A stretch of 23,738 nt of DNA. It comes from Bacteroidota bacterium (lineage in GTDB: Bacteria > Bacteroidota > Ignavibacteria > Ignavibacteriales > Melioribacteraceae). The notes under the pieces are model-generated. The model worked only from the letters and a program-made list of their open reading frames with translations, was not told the origin of the DNA and did not search any database. The stretch is from NCBI GenBank assembly GCA_023447335.1, contig JAEXOD010000015.1, positions 1 to 23,738 on the forward strand. Reading direction: 5' to 3'. The position numbers and the translations under genes were made by a program. This document shows positions 6,577 through 14,321 of this stretch, piece by piece (the first letter of the stretch is position 1; each line of letters starts with the position of its first letter).

Positions 6577-8338
6577 TATTATCCTCAAATAGATTATTTA
6601 TTTTATTTGCAATATTTTTATTAAAAAACCCTTGTAAAACAGAATTAATTTCTTCTTCTGTTTTTAGTTTCAAACATTCTTCGGCTAGTTCCTTAGTTTG
6701 GCTAAAATTTAAGTTAAGCACTACTTGCTTAAGGTGAGGTATTACGGCGGGAGAAACACTAAATGACTCTAACCCAAGACCGATTAATAATGGTGTAGCT
6801 AAAGTATCAGCTGCCATTTCTCCGCATAAGCTTACTTTAATTTTTTTATTCATAGATTTTGCAGTTTTTATAATAAAGTTTAATGTTTTAATAACTGCAG
6901 GATGAAATTCTTGATAAAGGGAAGAGATTATATCATTACCTCTATCAACTGCTAATAAAAATTGAATTAAATCGTTTGTTCCGATACTTAAAAAATCAAC
7001 TTCTTCTGCAAATTCTTCTGTCATAACAGCTGCAGAAGGAATCTCTATCATTGTTCCAATTTTAACTTTTTGTAAATTTATAATTCCGTCTTTAAGTAAG
7101 GTTTCAAAACATTCATCAACAATTGCTTTAACTTTTCTTATTTCATTAATAGAGGATACCATAGGTATTAATAGTTTAACATTGTTTAACTGATTAGCTC
7201 TTTGGACTGCGAATATTTGAGTTTTTAATAATTCCGGATTATCAAGTAAAAATCTTATTCCTCGCCAACCTAAAAACGGATTCGGTTCTTGAACATCCAC
7301 AGGTAAAACTTTATCTCCGCCTATATCAAAAAGTCTAATAACAACATCATAAGGATAAGATTTTTGAGCTATATCTGTATATCTTAAATATTGCTCATTT
7401 TCATCAGGAAAACCCATTGATTCTATAAATAACTGTTCGGTTCTTACAAGTCCAATTCCTTCAGCTCCGTTTTTTTTCATCAACTCCATTTCTTCTATTA
7501 AATCAAGATTTCCAATAATTTCGATTTTTTTATCATCAAGTGTTTTAGCCGGAATATATGCAGATTTTTCTAATTCGGAAGTTACAAAACTAAGTTGTTC
7601 AATTTTTTTTGTATAAAAAGTGATTTGTTTAGGATTTGGATTTAATAAGACTAACCCATTAAACCCATCCACATTAATACTTTCACCATGTATTATTTTT
7701 TTTGTAGCATCATGTAAGCCAACAACTGCAGGAATATTTAATGATCTTGCTAGAATTGCAGCATGTGATGTTAATCCTCCAAAATCCGTAACAAATGCTT
7801 TTACCTTTGCTTTTGCAAATAAAACTGTATCGGCAGGTGTTAAAGTGTCTGTAACAATTATTACATCACCTACAATCTTAGATAACCATCTTTTATTTTG
7901 TAAATTTTTAATTATTCGGTTTTTTATATCTTCCAAATCTAACGAACGCTCTTTCATATAAAGTTCGTTAGATAAATTCATAATTTCTTGGTATTTCGTG
8001 ATTTCATCATATACTATATATTCAGGATTAAGCATCTCATCTTTCATTCTTTGTAAGACATTTCCCACTAAAATAGGATCGTCTAAGATCATAATCTGTG
8101 CCTCAAATATTGCAGCTCGGTTTTCTCCCAATTTATCAACAGCCAAACTAAATATTTTTAATAGTTCTTTTTTTGATTTTTGTAATGCATCTAAAAGGGC
8201 TTGTTTAGATTCTTCATAATCAGTTATCTGTTGCTTAGTAATTTCTAAGTTTTCCTTTTTATATACATAACACTCAGAATATGCAAACCCAGGTGCCGCG
8301 GCAATACCGCTTAAAATATTTGATGAGGATTTCAACAT
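6560..8338 (-). CDS. ptsI: Phosphoenolpyruvate-protein phosphotransferase, enzyme I
   Basis: A 592-residue cytosolic enzyme I, close to the usual 570-590, that moves phosphate from PEP to HPr. The N-terminal half has the phospho-histidine motif GGLTSHAAILAR with His192. The C-terminal PEP-binding barrel has GIGLVRTE (295-301), the signature DFLSIGTNDL (448-457) and the catalytic Cys505 in SLCGEMA. The ATG has GGGAG about 7 nt upstream. It follows HPr by 21 nt. No sugar-specific EII component occurs in this window, so the phosphate acceptor beyond HPr is unknown here. Confidence 0.96.
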   Translation of the reverse strand: MLKSSSNILSGIAAAPGFAYSECYVYKKENLEITKQQITDYEESKQALLDALQKSKKELLKIFSLAVDKLGENRAAIFEAQIMILDDPILVGNVLQRMKDEMLNPEYIVYDEITKYQEIMNLSNELYMKERSLDLEDIKNRIIKNLQNKRWLSKIVGDVIIVTDTLTPADTVLFAKAKVKAFVTDFGGLTSHAAILARSLNIPAVVGLHDATKKIIHGESINVDGFNGLVLLNPNPKQITFYTKKIEQLSFVTSELEKSAYIPAKTLDDKKIEIIGNLDLIEEMELMKKNGAEGIGLVRTEQLFIESMGFPDENEQYLRYTDIAQKSYPYDVVIRLFDIGGDKVLPVDVQEPNPFLGWRGIRFLLDNPELLKTQIFAVQRANQLNNVKLLIPMVSSINEIRKVKAIVDECFETLLKDGIINLQKVKIGTMIEIPSAAVMTEEFAEEVDFLSIGTNDLIQFLLAVDRGNDIISSLYQEFHPAVIKTLNFIIKTAKSMNKKIKVSLCGEMAADTLATPLLIGLGLESFSVSPAVIPHLKQVVLNLNFSQTKELAEECLKLKTEEEINSVLQGFFNKNIANKINNLFEDNNERID

Positions 8339-8359
8339 ATCATTTCTCCCATATAGTAT

Positions 8360-8626
8360 TTATGGTTCATCAAAACCTCTATTAAAATAATCCGATAAAG
8401 TTTCTGCAGCATCAACTTCATCTTCCCCTTCAAAAACTAAAGTCAATTCCGTACCTTTCGCAGCTGCTAATGTCATTACACCAATAATACTTTTAGCATT
8501 AACACTAACACCATTTTTCACAATATAAAACTCAGATTTATATCGTGAAGCTAATTTCGTAATCATTGCTGCAGGTCTTGTGTGTAAACCGGCATTATTT
8601 ACAATAGTAACTTGTTTTTCTATCAC
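8360..8626 (-). CDS. ptsH: Phosphocarrier protein HPr
   Basis: An 88-residue HPr. His15 in NNAGLHTRPA is the enzyme I phosphorylation site. Ser46 in AKSIIGVM is at the place used by HPr kinase/phosphorylase for regulation, so both control sites are kept. The start codon is GTG, overlapping by one base the TAG stop of the polyprenyl synthase (TAGTG). Only a weak AAGAGA lies upstream, so coupling to the upstream gene is likely. It precedes ptsI by 21 nt. The length and both key residues leave little doubt. Confidence 0.96.
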   Translation of the reverse strand: MIEKQVTIVNNAGLHTRPAAMITKLASRYKSEFYIVKNGVSVNAKSIIGVMTLAAAKGTELTLVFEGEDEVDAAETLSDYFNRGFDEP

Positions 8627-9618
8627 TACTTTGTTCTCTTAATTAATGAGTTTGCTAATTCAGTTAAGTATTCTTTTGCAATGTCCGATTTTATGATATT
8701 GATAGATTTTAATGCTTTTTTTGTGTAAGTATTAATTGATTTTTTTGCATCGTCTATAATTCCGAGTTGAAAATATAAATCTTTATACAAAGGAATATCC
8801 TGTTTTTTTGCTCCTTTTTGTTCGATTACTTTTAAAAGAAATTTTTTATCTTCTCCTTCAGCTTTCTCTAAAGCTTTAAGAAATAAATAAGTTTTTTTGG
8901 CTTCAAGTAAATCACCACCAACCTTTTTTCCAAATTCTTTCTCATCACCAAAAATATCTAAAAGATCATCTTGAATTTGAAATGCCATTCCTAAATTATT
9001 TCCAAAATCGGCTAATGCCTCAACAATCTCTAAATCAGCTTTAGCAATTTGTGCACCAATGGTACAACACATCTCTGCCAACGCTGCCGTTTTTTTCTTG
9101 ATCATAACTAAGTATTCTTTTAACGATACATCATTTCTTATTTCAAATTCTTTATCCAACGCTTGTCCTTCACAAACCTCTATTATTCCGGTTGTAAATG
9201 TATTTAATACAGTTTTATCATTATCGGCACAATCCATTAATAAGTAGTGGTAAGCAAATCCCACCATACTGTCACCTGCTAAAATAGCAGTACTTAGATC
9301 ATATTTCTTGTGAATAGTCGGAAGACCTCTTCTTTTTGGAGCATTATCCATGATATCATCATGAACAAGTGTAAAATTATGTAATATTTCAACAGCAATT
9401 GCTGCATTATATGCGTTATCTTTTTTGCCTCCTGCAGCAATGCAAGATAATAGCACCAAAATTGGTCTTAATCTTTTTCCGCCATTATAGATGATAAATT
9501 CAATAGGCTCGTAAAGAGATTTTGGTTTTTTTGAATTAAATAATGATGCAAATTTTTTATCTAGAAACTCTCTCTCAACATTATAAAACTCTTTAAAATC
9601 TAAATTTTGTGTATTCAA
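8626..9618 (-). CDS. Polyprenyl diphosphate synthase, geranylgeranyl/farnesyl type
   Basis: A 330-residue all-helical trans-prenyltransferase that condenses IPP onto allylic diphosphates. First Asp-rich motif DDIMD is at 87-91, second DDLLD at 217-221, and GGKRLRP at 46-52. The first motif lacks the two-residue insertion of typical bacterial FPP synthases, and Phe82 sits five residues before it, a position where a large side chain limits product length. I infer a GGPP-like product, but this is not proven. The start is TTG with AGAGG 7 nt upstream, overlapping the TGA of the isomerase gene in TTGA. It directly follows the IPP isomerase that supplies its DMAPP primer. Confidence 0.92.
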   Translation of the reverse strand: MNTQNLDFKEFYNVEREFLDKKFASLFNSKKPKSLYEPIEFIIYNGGKRLRPILVLLSCIAAGGKKDNAYNAAIAVEILHNFTLVHDDIMDNAPKRRGLPTIHKKYDLSTAILAGDSMVGFAYHYLLMDCADNDKTVLNTFTTGIIEVCEGQALDKEFEIRNDVSLKEYLVMIKKKTAALAEMCCTIGAQIAKADLEIVEALADFGNNLGMAFQIQDDLLDIFGDEKEFGKKVGGDLLEAKKTYLFLKALEKAEGEDKKFLLKVIEQKGAKKQDIPLYKDLYFQLGIIDDAKKSINTYTKKALKSINIIKSDIAKEYLTELANSLIKRTK

Positions 9619-10658
9619 AACAATTCCTCTATTTTTTTCAATTTTTCATTTCTTAAGTCATAAACAGTTTGTGAATTAGTTAAAAACATTATTCTTTTAA
9701 CATCTTCAAACCAATCCATAATCATTTTAATAGTTGTATCTATTCCTGAGTTCACGATTGATTTTAAAATAATATTTGCAGATGCAGTAAAATCTGCACC
9801 TAAAGCAAAGGCTTTCGCAATATCCACACCATTCTTAATGCCACCGGATCCGATTAGATAAAAATCAAATTCTTTTTTTAATTTGTGGACAGATTTTATA
9901 CAATACGTAGTGGGAACCCCCCACTCTAAAAATTCTTGGTGAACTGATCCTGAACGCTTCATTTCAATTAACTGCCAATTTGTGCCTCCGCTACCGGCAA
10001 CATCAATACCTTTAACACCAATTTCTAATAAGCTTTTTGCACTATTATATTCTATACCGTTTCCTACTTCTTTTACAAATATCGGAATATTTAATTTTGT
10101 AATCAACGCTTCAAGACTTTCCATCGAACAAGAAAAATCTCTATTTCCTTCAACTTGGAAAAGTTCTTGTGCAGGATTAAGATGTACATATAATGCATCT
10201 GATTCTAATATTTCAACTATTTTATTAACTTTATTTAAATCATTTTGCTTATATAATTTAATTATTTCAGAAATACCAATATTAGATATGATCGGAACAT
10301 CTTTTGCGATTTGTCTCAAAATTTTAAATGAATCAACAAACCTATCAGATTCTAATAATTGCCTTTGACTTCCGACACCTATCGGAATATTAATTTCAGA
10401 CGCCAATTCAGCTAACTTTTTATTAATATTTAGTGATTCGTTAGCACCACCGGTCATTGAGGAAATAATCATAGGATATCTTATCTTTTTATCAATAAAA
10501 TCGGTTGAAAATGTAATTCTATTAAAATCAACCGAAGTAACTGCACTATGAATAAATTCGTATTTTTCAAAACCGTTGCTTTTAACATATTCAACTTCTG
10601 AATTTAAACAAAGTTCAATATGTTCAATTTTTCTTTGTACTGTTCTATCCTTTATCAT
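9615..10658 (-). CDS. fni: Type 2 isopentenyl-diphosphate delta-isomerase
   Basis: A 347-residue FMN/NADPH-dependent enzyme that interconverts IPP and DMAPP. Family features in order: RKIEHIEL near the N-terminus (9-16), SSMTGG (66-71), GVGSQRQLL (94-102), HLNPAQE, FVKEVGNG, GVKGIDVAGSGGTNW and IGSGGIKNG, the flavin phosphate site. The ATG has no Shine-Dalgarno sequence. This is the first gene of the fni-prenyl synthase-ptsH-ptsI-PGI/PMI cluster and is divergent from the transporter gene. Whether the cell uses the mevalonate or MEP route cannot be told from this window. Confidence 0.95.
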   Translation of the reverse strand: MIKDRTVQRKIEHIELCLNSEVEYVKSNGFEKYEFIHSAVTSVDFNRITFSTDFIDKKIRYPMIISSMTGGANESLNINKKLAELASEINIPIGVGSQRQLLESDRFVDSFKILRQIAKDVPIISNIGISEIIKLYKQNDLNKVNKIVEILESDALYVHLNPAQELFQVEGNRDFSCSMESLEALITKLNIPIFVKEVGNGIEYNSAKSLLEIGVKGIDVAGSGGTNWQLIEMKRSGSVHQEFLEWGVPTTYCIKSVHKLKKEFDFYLIGSGGIKNGVDIAKAFALGADFTASANIILKSIVNSGIDTTIKMIMDWFEDVKRIMFLTNSQTVYDLRNEKLKKIEELF

Positions 10659-10696
10659 ATTAAATTATTTTTAATATTTGAAAATATGAAAAAAAA

Positions 10697-10730
10697 ATAA
10701 AATATTCCTTAATTATATTAAATTTACAAA
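10697..10730 (-). promoter_or_regulatory. Possible promoter for the fni operon
   Basis: On the minus strand TTTG (10727-10730) is followed by 22 nt and TATTTTAT (10697-10704), a partial match to the -33/-7 Bacteroidetes consensus with slightly long spacing. It lies in the 136-nt divergent gap 10659-10794 between fni and the transporter gene. That gap is almost entirely A and T and shows nothing else recognisable. No convincing promoter for the plus-strand transporter was found there. Confidence 0.3.
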
Positions 10731-10794
10731 CATTTTTTGTAATTTTATAAATAAAATAATCATAATTACTTTTAATTTAATTTAAGGATAAAAA

Positions 10795-12108
10795 ATGAAG
10801 CAAAAACTTTCATTTTGGCAAATTTGGAATATGAGTTTCGGATTTTTAGGGATACAATTCGGATTTGCTCTTCAAAATGCTAACGTTAGCAGAATATTTG
10901 AAACTTTAGGGGCAAATATTGATGATATACCTATTTTATGGATTGCTGCACCTGTTACCGGATTAATAGTTCAACCAATTATCGGTTATATGAGCGATAA
11001 TACTTGGTCTAAACTTGGAAGAAGAAGACCGTATTTTTTAGTAGGTGCAATTTTAGCCTCTGTTGGGTTAATAATTATGCCTAATTCACCTTACTTGTGG
11101 GTGGCAGCCGGTATGCTTTGGCTAATGGATGCCTCAATTAACATTAGTATGGAACCCTTTAGAGCATTAGTTGCTGACTTATTACCAAGCGAACAAAGAA
11201 CTTTGGGTTTTGCTGTCCAAAGTTTTTTTATCGGAATAGGTGCTGTGGTTGCAAGTGCTTTACCTTACATATTGACGAATTGGTTTAACATAGCAAACGA
11301 GGCGCCAACCGGTCAAATCCCTGATTCAGTTACTTATTCTTTCTACTTAGGAGCAATTGCCTTTTTTGGTGCAGTTCTTTGGACTGTTTTAAGAACAAAA
11401 GAATACCCTCCTATAGACCTTAATGAATTTGAAAAAAAGAAAAAAGAAAATTTTGGGTTTTCTAAAGGAGTAATAGAAATTTTTGATTCTCTGATCAAAA
11501 TGCCAAAAACTATGATTACATTAGCTGTTGTTCAGTTTTTTACTTGGTTCGCTTTATTTTCTATGTGGATTTATACTACCCCTGCAGTTACTCACCATAT
11601 TTATAAAGCTACAGATCCAAAATCCGTGGAATATAATACGGGTGCAAACTGGGTAGGAATTTTATTTGCATCTTATAGTGCTTTTGCAGCCTTGTTTGCT
11701 TTCCTAATACCTGTAATTGCAAATCGAACATCCCGAAAAGTTACTCATGCAATTTGTTTAATAGCTGGAAGTATTGGTTTAGTATCGTTTTATTTTATTT
11801 CAAACCCTGATTTGTTAATTTTATCAGAAATCGGTATCGGTTTAGCATGGGCTTCTATACTATCCATGCCCTATGCTATTTTAGCAGGTGCTTTACCTCA
11901 AGAAAGAATGGGAGTCTACATGGGAATTTTTAACTTTTTTATAGTTATTCCACAAATTGTTGCCGCCGCAATATTAGGGTTTTTTGTTAAAAAGTTTTTT
12001 GCCGGTGAGGCTATTTATGCTTTACTATTAGGCGGTTTTTCATTATTTATTGCAGCTTTATTAGTATTTTTTGTTAATGATGTAGATGAGGTAAAAGTTG
12101 TTAAATAA
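10795..12108 (+). CDS. MFS sugar transporter, SLC45/GPH-like
   Basis: A 437-residue inner-membrane protein with about 12 hydrophobic segments. The loop between helices 2 and 3 carries GYMSDNTWSKLGRRRPYF, the hallmark of SLC45-type and glycoside-pentoside-hexuronide transporters (GxxSD...GRRRP). A second-half AGALPQERMGVYMG resembles the same family. Members move sucrose, maltose or other glycosides with H+ or Na+, and the substrate here is unknown. The ATG has AAGGA 6 nt upstream. It is divergent from fni and is followed at an 11-nt overlap by the methyltransferase gene. No carbohydrate hydrolase or TonB receptor lies nearby to suggest a substrate. Confidence 0.88.
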   Translation: MKQKLSFWQIWNMSFGFLGIQFGFALQNANVSRIFETLGANIDDIPILWIAAPVTGLIVQPIIGYMSDNTWSKLGRRRPYFLVGAILASVGLIIMPNSPYLWVAAGMLWLMDASINISMEPFRALVADLLPSEQRTLGFAVQSFFIGIGAVVASALPYILTNWFNIANEAPTGQIPDSVTYSFYLGAIAFFGAVLWTVLRTKEYPPIDLNEFEKKKKENFGFSKGVIEIFDSLIKMPKTMITLAVVQFFTWFALFSMWIYTTPAVTHHIYKATDPKSVEYNTGANWVGILFASYSAFAALFAFLIPVIANRTSRKVTHAICLIAGSIGLVSFYFISNPDLLILSEIGIGLAWASILSMPYAILAGALPQERMGVYMGIFNFFIVIPQIVAAAILGFFVKKFFAGEAIYALLLGGFSLFIAALLVFFVNDVDEVKVVK

Positions 12109-12823
12109 GTTCGATTATATTGAACATTATAAAACAGATGCAGAAGAATTTGATTATTTTGAAGAAAGATTCGGAGCTACTAAAGATGACGAAAAAAGAT
12201 TAAGAGAATTTATTATTTCTGTAACGGATAAAAATTCTGAACTTATTTTAGATATTGGTTGCGGATCAGGATGGGTAGCTAATTATTTTACAAATTTTAA
12301 TGTTAAAGTTATTTCTTCCGATTTATCTATAAAAAATGTAGTGAAAAGCAAAAAAATTACTAACAACGGTAACCACCTAGGCGTGGTTACCGATTCCTTT
12401 AATCCAAGCTTTAAAACAGAAAAAGTAGATTCAATTATTTCAAGCGAAGTAATAGAACATGTTACAAATCCCAAAGAATTTATTATATCCTTATATAATT
12501 TGCTTCCAAAAAATGGAAATTTAATTATTAGTACACCTTATAATGAAGTTTTAAGATATGTCTTATGTACACACTGCAACAAAAAAACTCCCATTCATTC
12601 TCATCTTCACAGTTTTACTGAACATTTTTTTATAAAGCTATGCGAAGATTTACCAAACTCAAGAATAAAATATTTCATATTTGGAAATAAGTTATTAATA
12701 TTTCTTAGAACATATGTTATATTAAGATTCCTCCCCTTTAAAGTATGGAAGTTGATAGATAAATTCTTCAATAAAATTTACAACAAACCCGTTCATTTAT
12801 TAATAATTTATTCAAAAAACTAG
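12098..12823 (+). CDS. Class I SAM-dependent methyltransferase, TTG start
   Basis: A 241-residue protein with a Rossmann methyltransferase fold. The SAM motif I is LDIGCGSGW (51-59), the acidic post-I residue lies in VISSDLS (71-77), and SEVIEHV (116-122) precedes the motif-III-like strand NLIISTPYNE. A CTHC pair (157-160) and a His-rich stretch HSHLHSF follow. The last 50 residues are hydrophobic and basic and may touch a membrane. The substrate is unknown: a small molecule, lipid or sugar acceptor is possible. The TTG at 12098 has GAGG 6 nt upstream and overlaps the transporter end by 11 nt. A strong hairpin lies inside the gene (12367-12392). Confidence 0.85.
   Translation: MLNKFDYIEHYKTDAEEFDYFEERFGATKDDEKRLREFIISVTDKNSELILDIGCGSGWVANYFTNFNVKVISSDLSIKNVVKSKKITNNGNHLGVVTDSFNPSFKTEKVDSIISSEVIEHVTNPKEFIISLYNLLPKNGNLIISTPYNEVLRYVLCTHCNKKTPIHSHLHSFTEHFFIKLCEDLPNSRIKYFIFGNKLLIFLRTYVILRFLPFKVWKLIDKFFNKIYNKPVHLLIIYSKN
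12367..12392. repeat. Perfect 10-bp GC-rich hairpin inside the methyltransferase gene
   Basis: Arm 12367-12376 (CGGTAACCAC) is the exact reverse complement of 12383-12392 (GTGGTTACCG), around the 6-nt loop CTAGGC. The element is over half G+C while the surrounding gene is under one third. It encodes NGNHLGVVTD, an ordinary part of the methyltransferase fold, so it is not an obvious insertion. The codons used (GGT, CAC, CTA, GGC, GTG, ACC) are unlike the A/T-ending codons of the rest of the gene. Confidence 0.85.
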
Positions 12824-13146
12824 TATTCTTCCAAATACTCTTCTAAAGATTTTTTATTATATTTATATTCTGTTCCAAGGCTATCGTGTGCTATTATATA
12901 ATTTCCTTCTTCGGGTAAAATAGCGTAAGCAAAACCTAATAAATTTTCTTCGTTACAAAGAAATTCATCGTAACAATAGACTTCTTCAATTTCACTATTT
13001 TGATTTATTTTAATGTCTAATGCAGTATCAAAATAATCTAATATAATTGTATTGGTCTCCTCACGTATTTCATAAGAAGGATTATTTAAGAAAGATTCAA
13101 TAATTTTGATTGAAATTGGGGTATTAAATTTAACAGATTTAATCAT
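12820..13146 (-). CDS. Unknown 108-residue protein downstream of the MerR gene
   Basis: I do not recognise this protein. From the ATG at 13146 it has 108 residues. It is acidic, with no membrane segment or signal peptide, probably alternating beta strands (TNTIILDYFD, ALDIKINQN, EVYCYDEF) and a charged C-terminus rich in Glu and Tyr. GGAG lies 6 nt before this ATG. An in-frame TTG at 13191 would add 15 residues but has no such site. It starts 22 nt after the MerR gene. Its stop shares the palindrome CTAG with the stop of the convergent methyltransferase gene. Confidence 0.7.
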   Translation of the reverse strand: MIKSVKFNTPISIKIIESFLNNPSYEIREETNTIILDYFDTALDIKINQNSEIEEVYCYDEFLCNEENLLGFAYAILPEEGNYIIAHDSLGTEYKYNKKSLEEYLEEY

Positions 13147-13168
13147 TGTTGACTCCAAAATGTTATTT

Positions 13169-13531
13169 TTATAAATAACGTTTAATGTCAACTAAAAAGT
13201 TTCGTAACTCCATTAAATCACGTTTTAATTTTTCTTTTTCATCAATTATTTCTTCAACTTCGGTATTGGTATTTAAGCTATCAAGATTTTCGATTTTGTC
13301 ATCAACTTCTTCTAAAACACGTTTTGCGCCCTCAACAGTATATTTTTCGTCGCGCAAAAGTTTTTTAATCTTAAATATTAATTTTATATCCTCATTAGTG
13401 TAAACTCTGTTTCCTGCTCTATTTTTTGAAGGACGAAGTTGCTCAAATTCACTCTCCCAATATCGAAGAATATATTGTTCTACCTCTGCAAGTTTACTAA
13501 CTTCACTAATAGAGTAATACAACTTTTTCAT
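13169..13531 (-). CDS. MerR-family transcriptional regulator
   Basis: A 120-residue protein with an N-terminal MerR winged-helix DNA-binding domain: YSISEVSKLAEVEQYILRYW (6-25), FEQLRPSKNRAGNRVYT (29-45) and a following helix pair to about residue 76. The rest is a charged coiled-coil dimerisation helix. There is no C-terminal ligand domain and no metal-binding cysteines, so no effector can be named. Short MerR proteins of this kind are common in FCB genomes. The ATG has only a weak GGA upstream. It is followed by the unknown 108-residue gene, probably in the same transcript. Confidence 0.88.
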   Translation of the reverse strand: MKKLYYSISEVSKLAEVEQYILRYWESEFEQLRPSKNRAGNRVYTNEDIKLIFKIKKLLRDEKYTVEGAKRVLEEVDDKIENLDSLNTNTEVEEIIDEKEKLKRDLMELRNFLVDIKRYL

Positions 13532-13597
13532 TGAATAAGTCCAAACATTAACAAATTAATTACTTTAATCAATTTAATTAAATAATTATAATAAATC

Positions 13598-13627
13598 AAG
13601 TTGTAAATCTTATTTGAAAAACAACTT
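13598..13627 (-). terminator. Weak inverted repeat after the HAD gene
   Basis: Arms 13598-13604 and 13621-13627 pair over 7 bp around a 16-nt loop, just past the stop of the HAD gene on the minus strand, in the 106-nt gap 13532-13637. A third copy of the motif at 13650-13656 could pair with 13621-13627 instead. No strong U-run follows, so a terminator role is doubtful. The rest of the gap is AT-rich and must carry the MerR promoter, which I could not place. Confidence 0.25.
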
Positions 13628-13637
13628 TAATTTAATT

Positions 13638-14321
13638 TTACAAATTATTAAGTTGTTTAACAATTGTTACAAGTTCTTTAATATCATTTAATTCATAATC
13701 GGCATTATGAACTTCAGTATTAAAGGTATCGCCATATTTTGCGAAAGCAGTCTTCATTCCTATATTAGAAGCTCCGACTATGTCTCTTTCGACCCAATCA
13801 CCAACCATTAAGGCTTCTTCCGGATTAACATTTAATTTATTTAGTATAGTTTTAAACGGAACCGGTGACGGCTTTCTTTCATAAGTATCATCAAATGTAA
13901 CAATAGAATCAAATATATGATGAAAATTTAAATACGCTAATCTTAACCATGCTTCCTTAGAGGGAGCGTCTGATACAATACCAAGCTTTAATCCCATTTT
14001 TTGAAGACAAATCAAAGTTGGAAACACATGTGGATATGGATTTAATTCTGCTTCTCTTGCTTTACGATATGCAACTATACCAGCAGCTAATATTTTATAA
14101 TCAACTCGATTTAATTCGTTATGAAGAAATAAATCGAAAACCTGTTGATATTCCATCCCCTGAGCTTGATAAATCTTGTTAATTTTTTCCAATGCTTCAC
14201 TAAATGAAATATTAAGACCTGCATCAAGCATAGCATTAATTGCAGCCTGTATACCACGCCTTTTCATTTTCATGAAATCCATCAATGTATTATCTAAATC
14301 AAAAACAATAGCTTTAATCAT
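13638..14321 (-). CDS. HAD-family hydrolase
   Basis: A 227-residue haloacid-dehalogenase-type phosphatase. Motif I is DLDNT, with nucleophile Asp8 and acid/base Asp10. Motif II is Ser117 in VSDAPS, motif III Lys150 in RKPSPVPF, and motif IV GDWVERD (174-180). The helical cap between residues 15 and 90 marks subclass I, like phosphoglycolate or pyrophosphate phosphatases. The substrate cannot be named. GGAGAG lies 5 nt before the ATG, and the gene overlaps the aroQ end by 8 nt. It is last in a four-gene run. Confidence 0.9.
   Translation of the reverse strand: MIKAIVFDLDNTLMDFMKMKRRGIQAAINAMLDAGLNISFSEALEKINKIYQAQGMEYQQVFDLFLHNELNRVDYKILAAGIVAYRKAREAELNPYPHVFPTLICLQKMGLKLGIVSDAPSKEAWLRLAYLNFHHIFDSIVTFDDTYERKPSPVPFKTILNKLNVNPEEALMVGDWVERDIVGASNIGMKTAFAKYGDTFNTEVHNADYELNDIKELVTIVKQLNNL

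Noticed and set aside
6577..6588. TTG at 6588 as start of the PGI/PMI gene
   Set aside because: The GAGG ribosome binding site overlaps these codons and points to the ATG at 6576.
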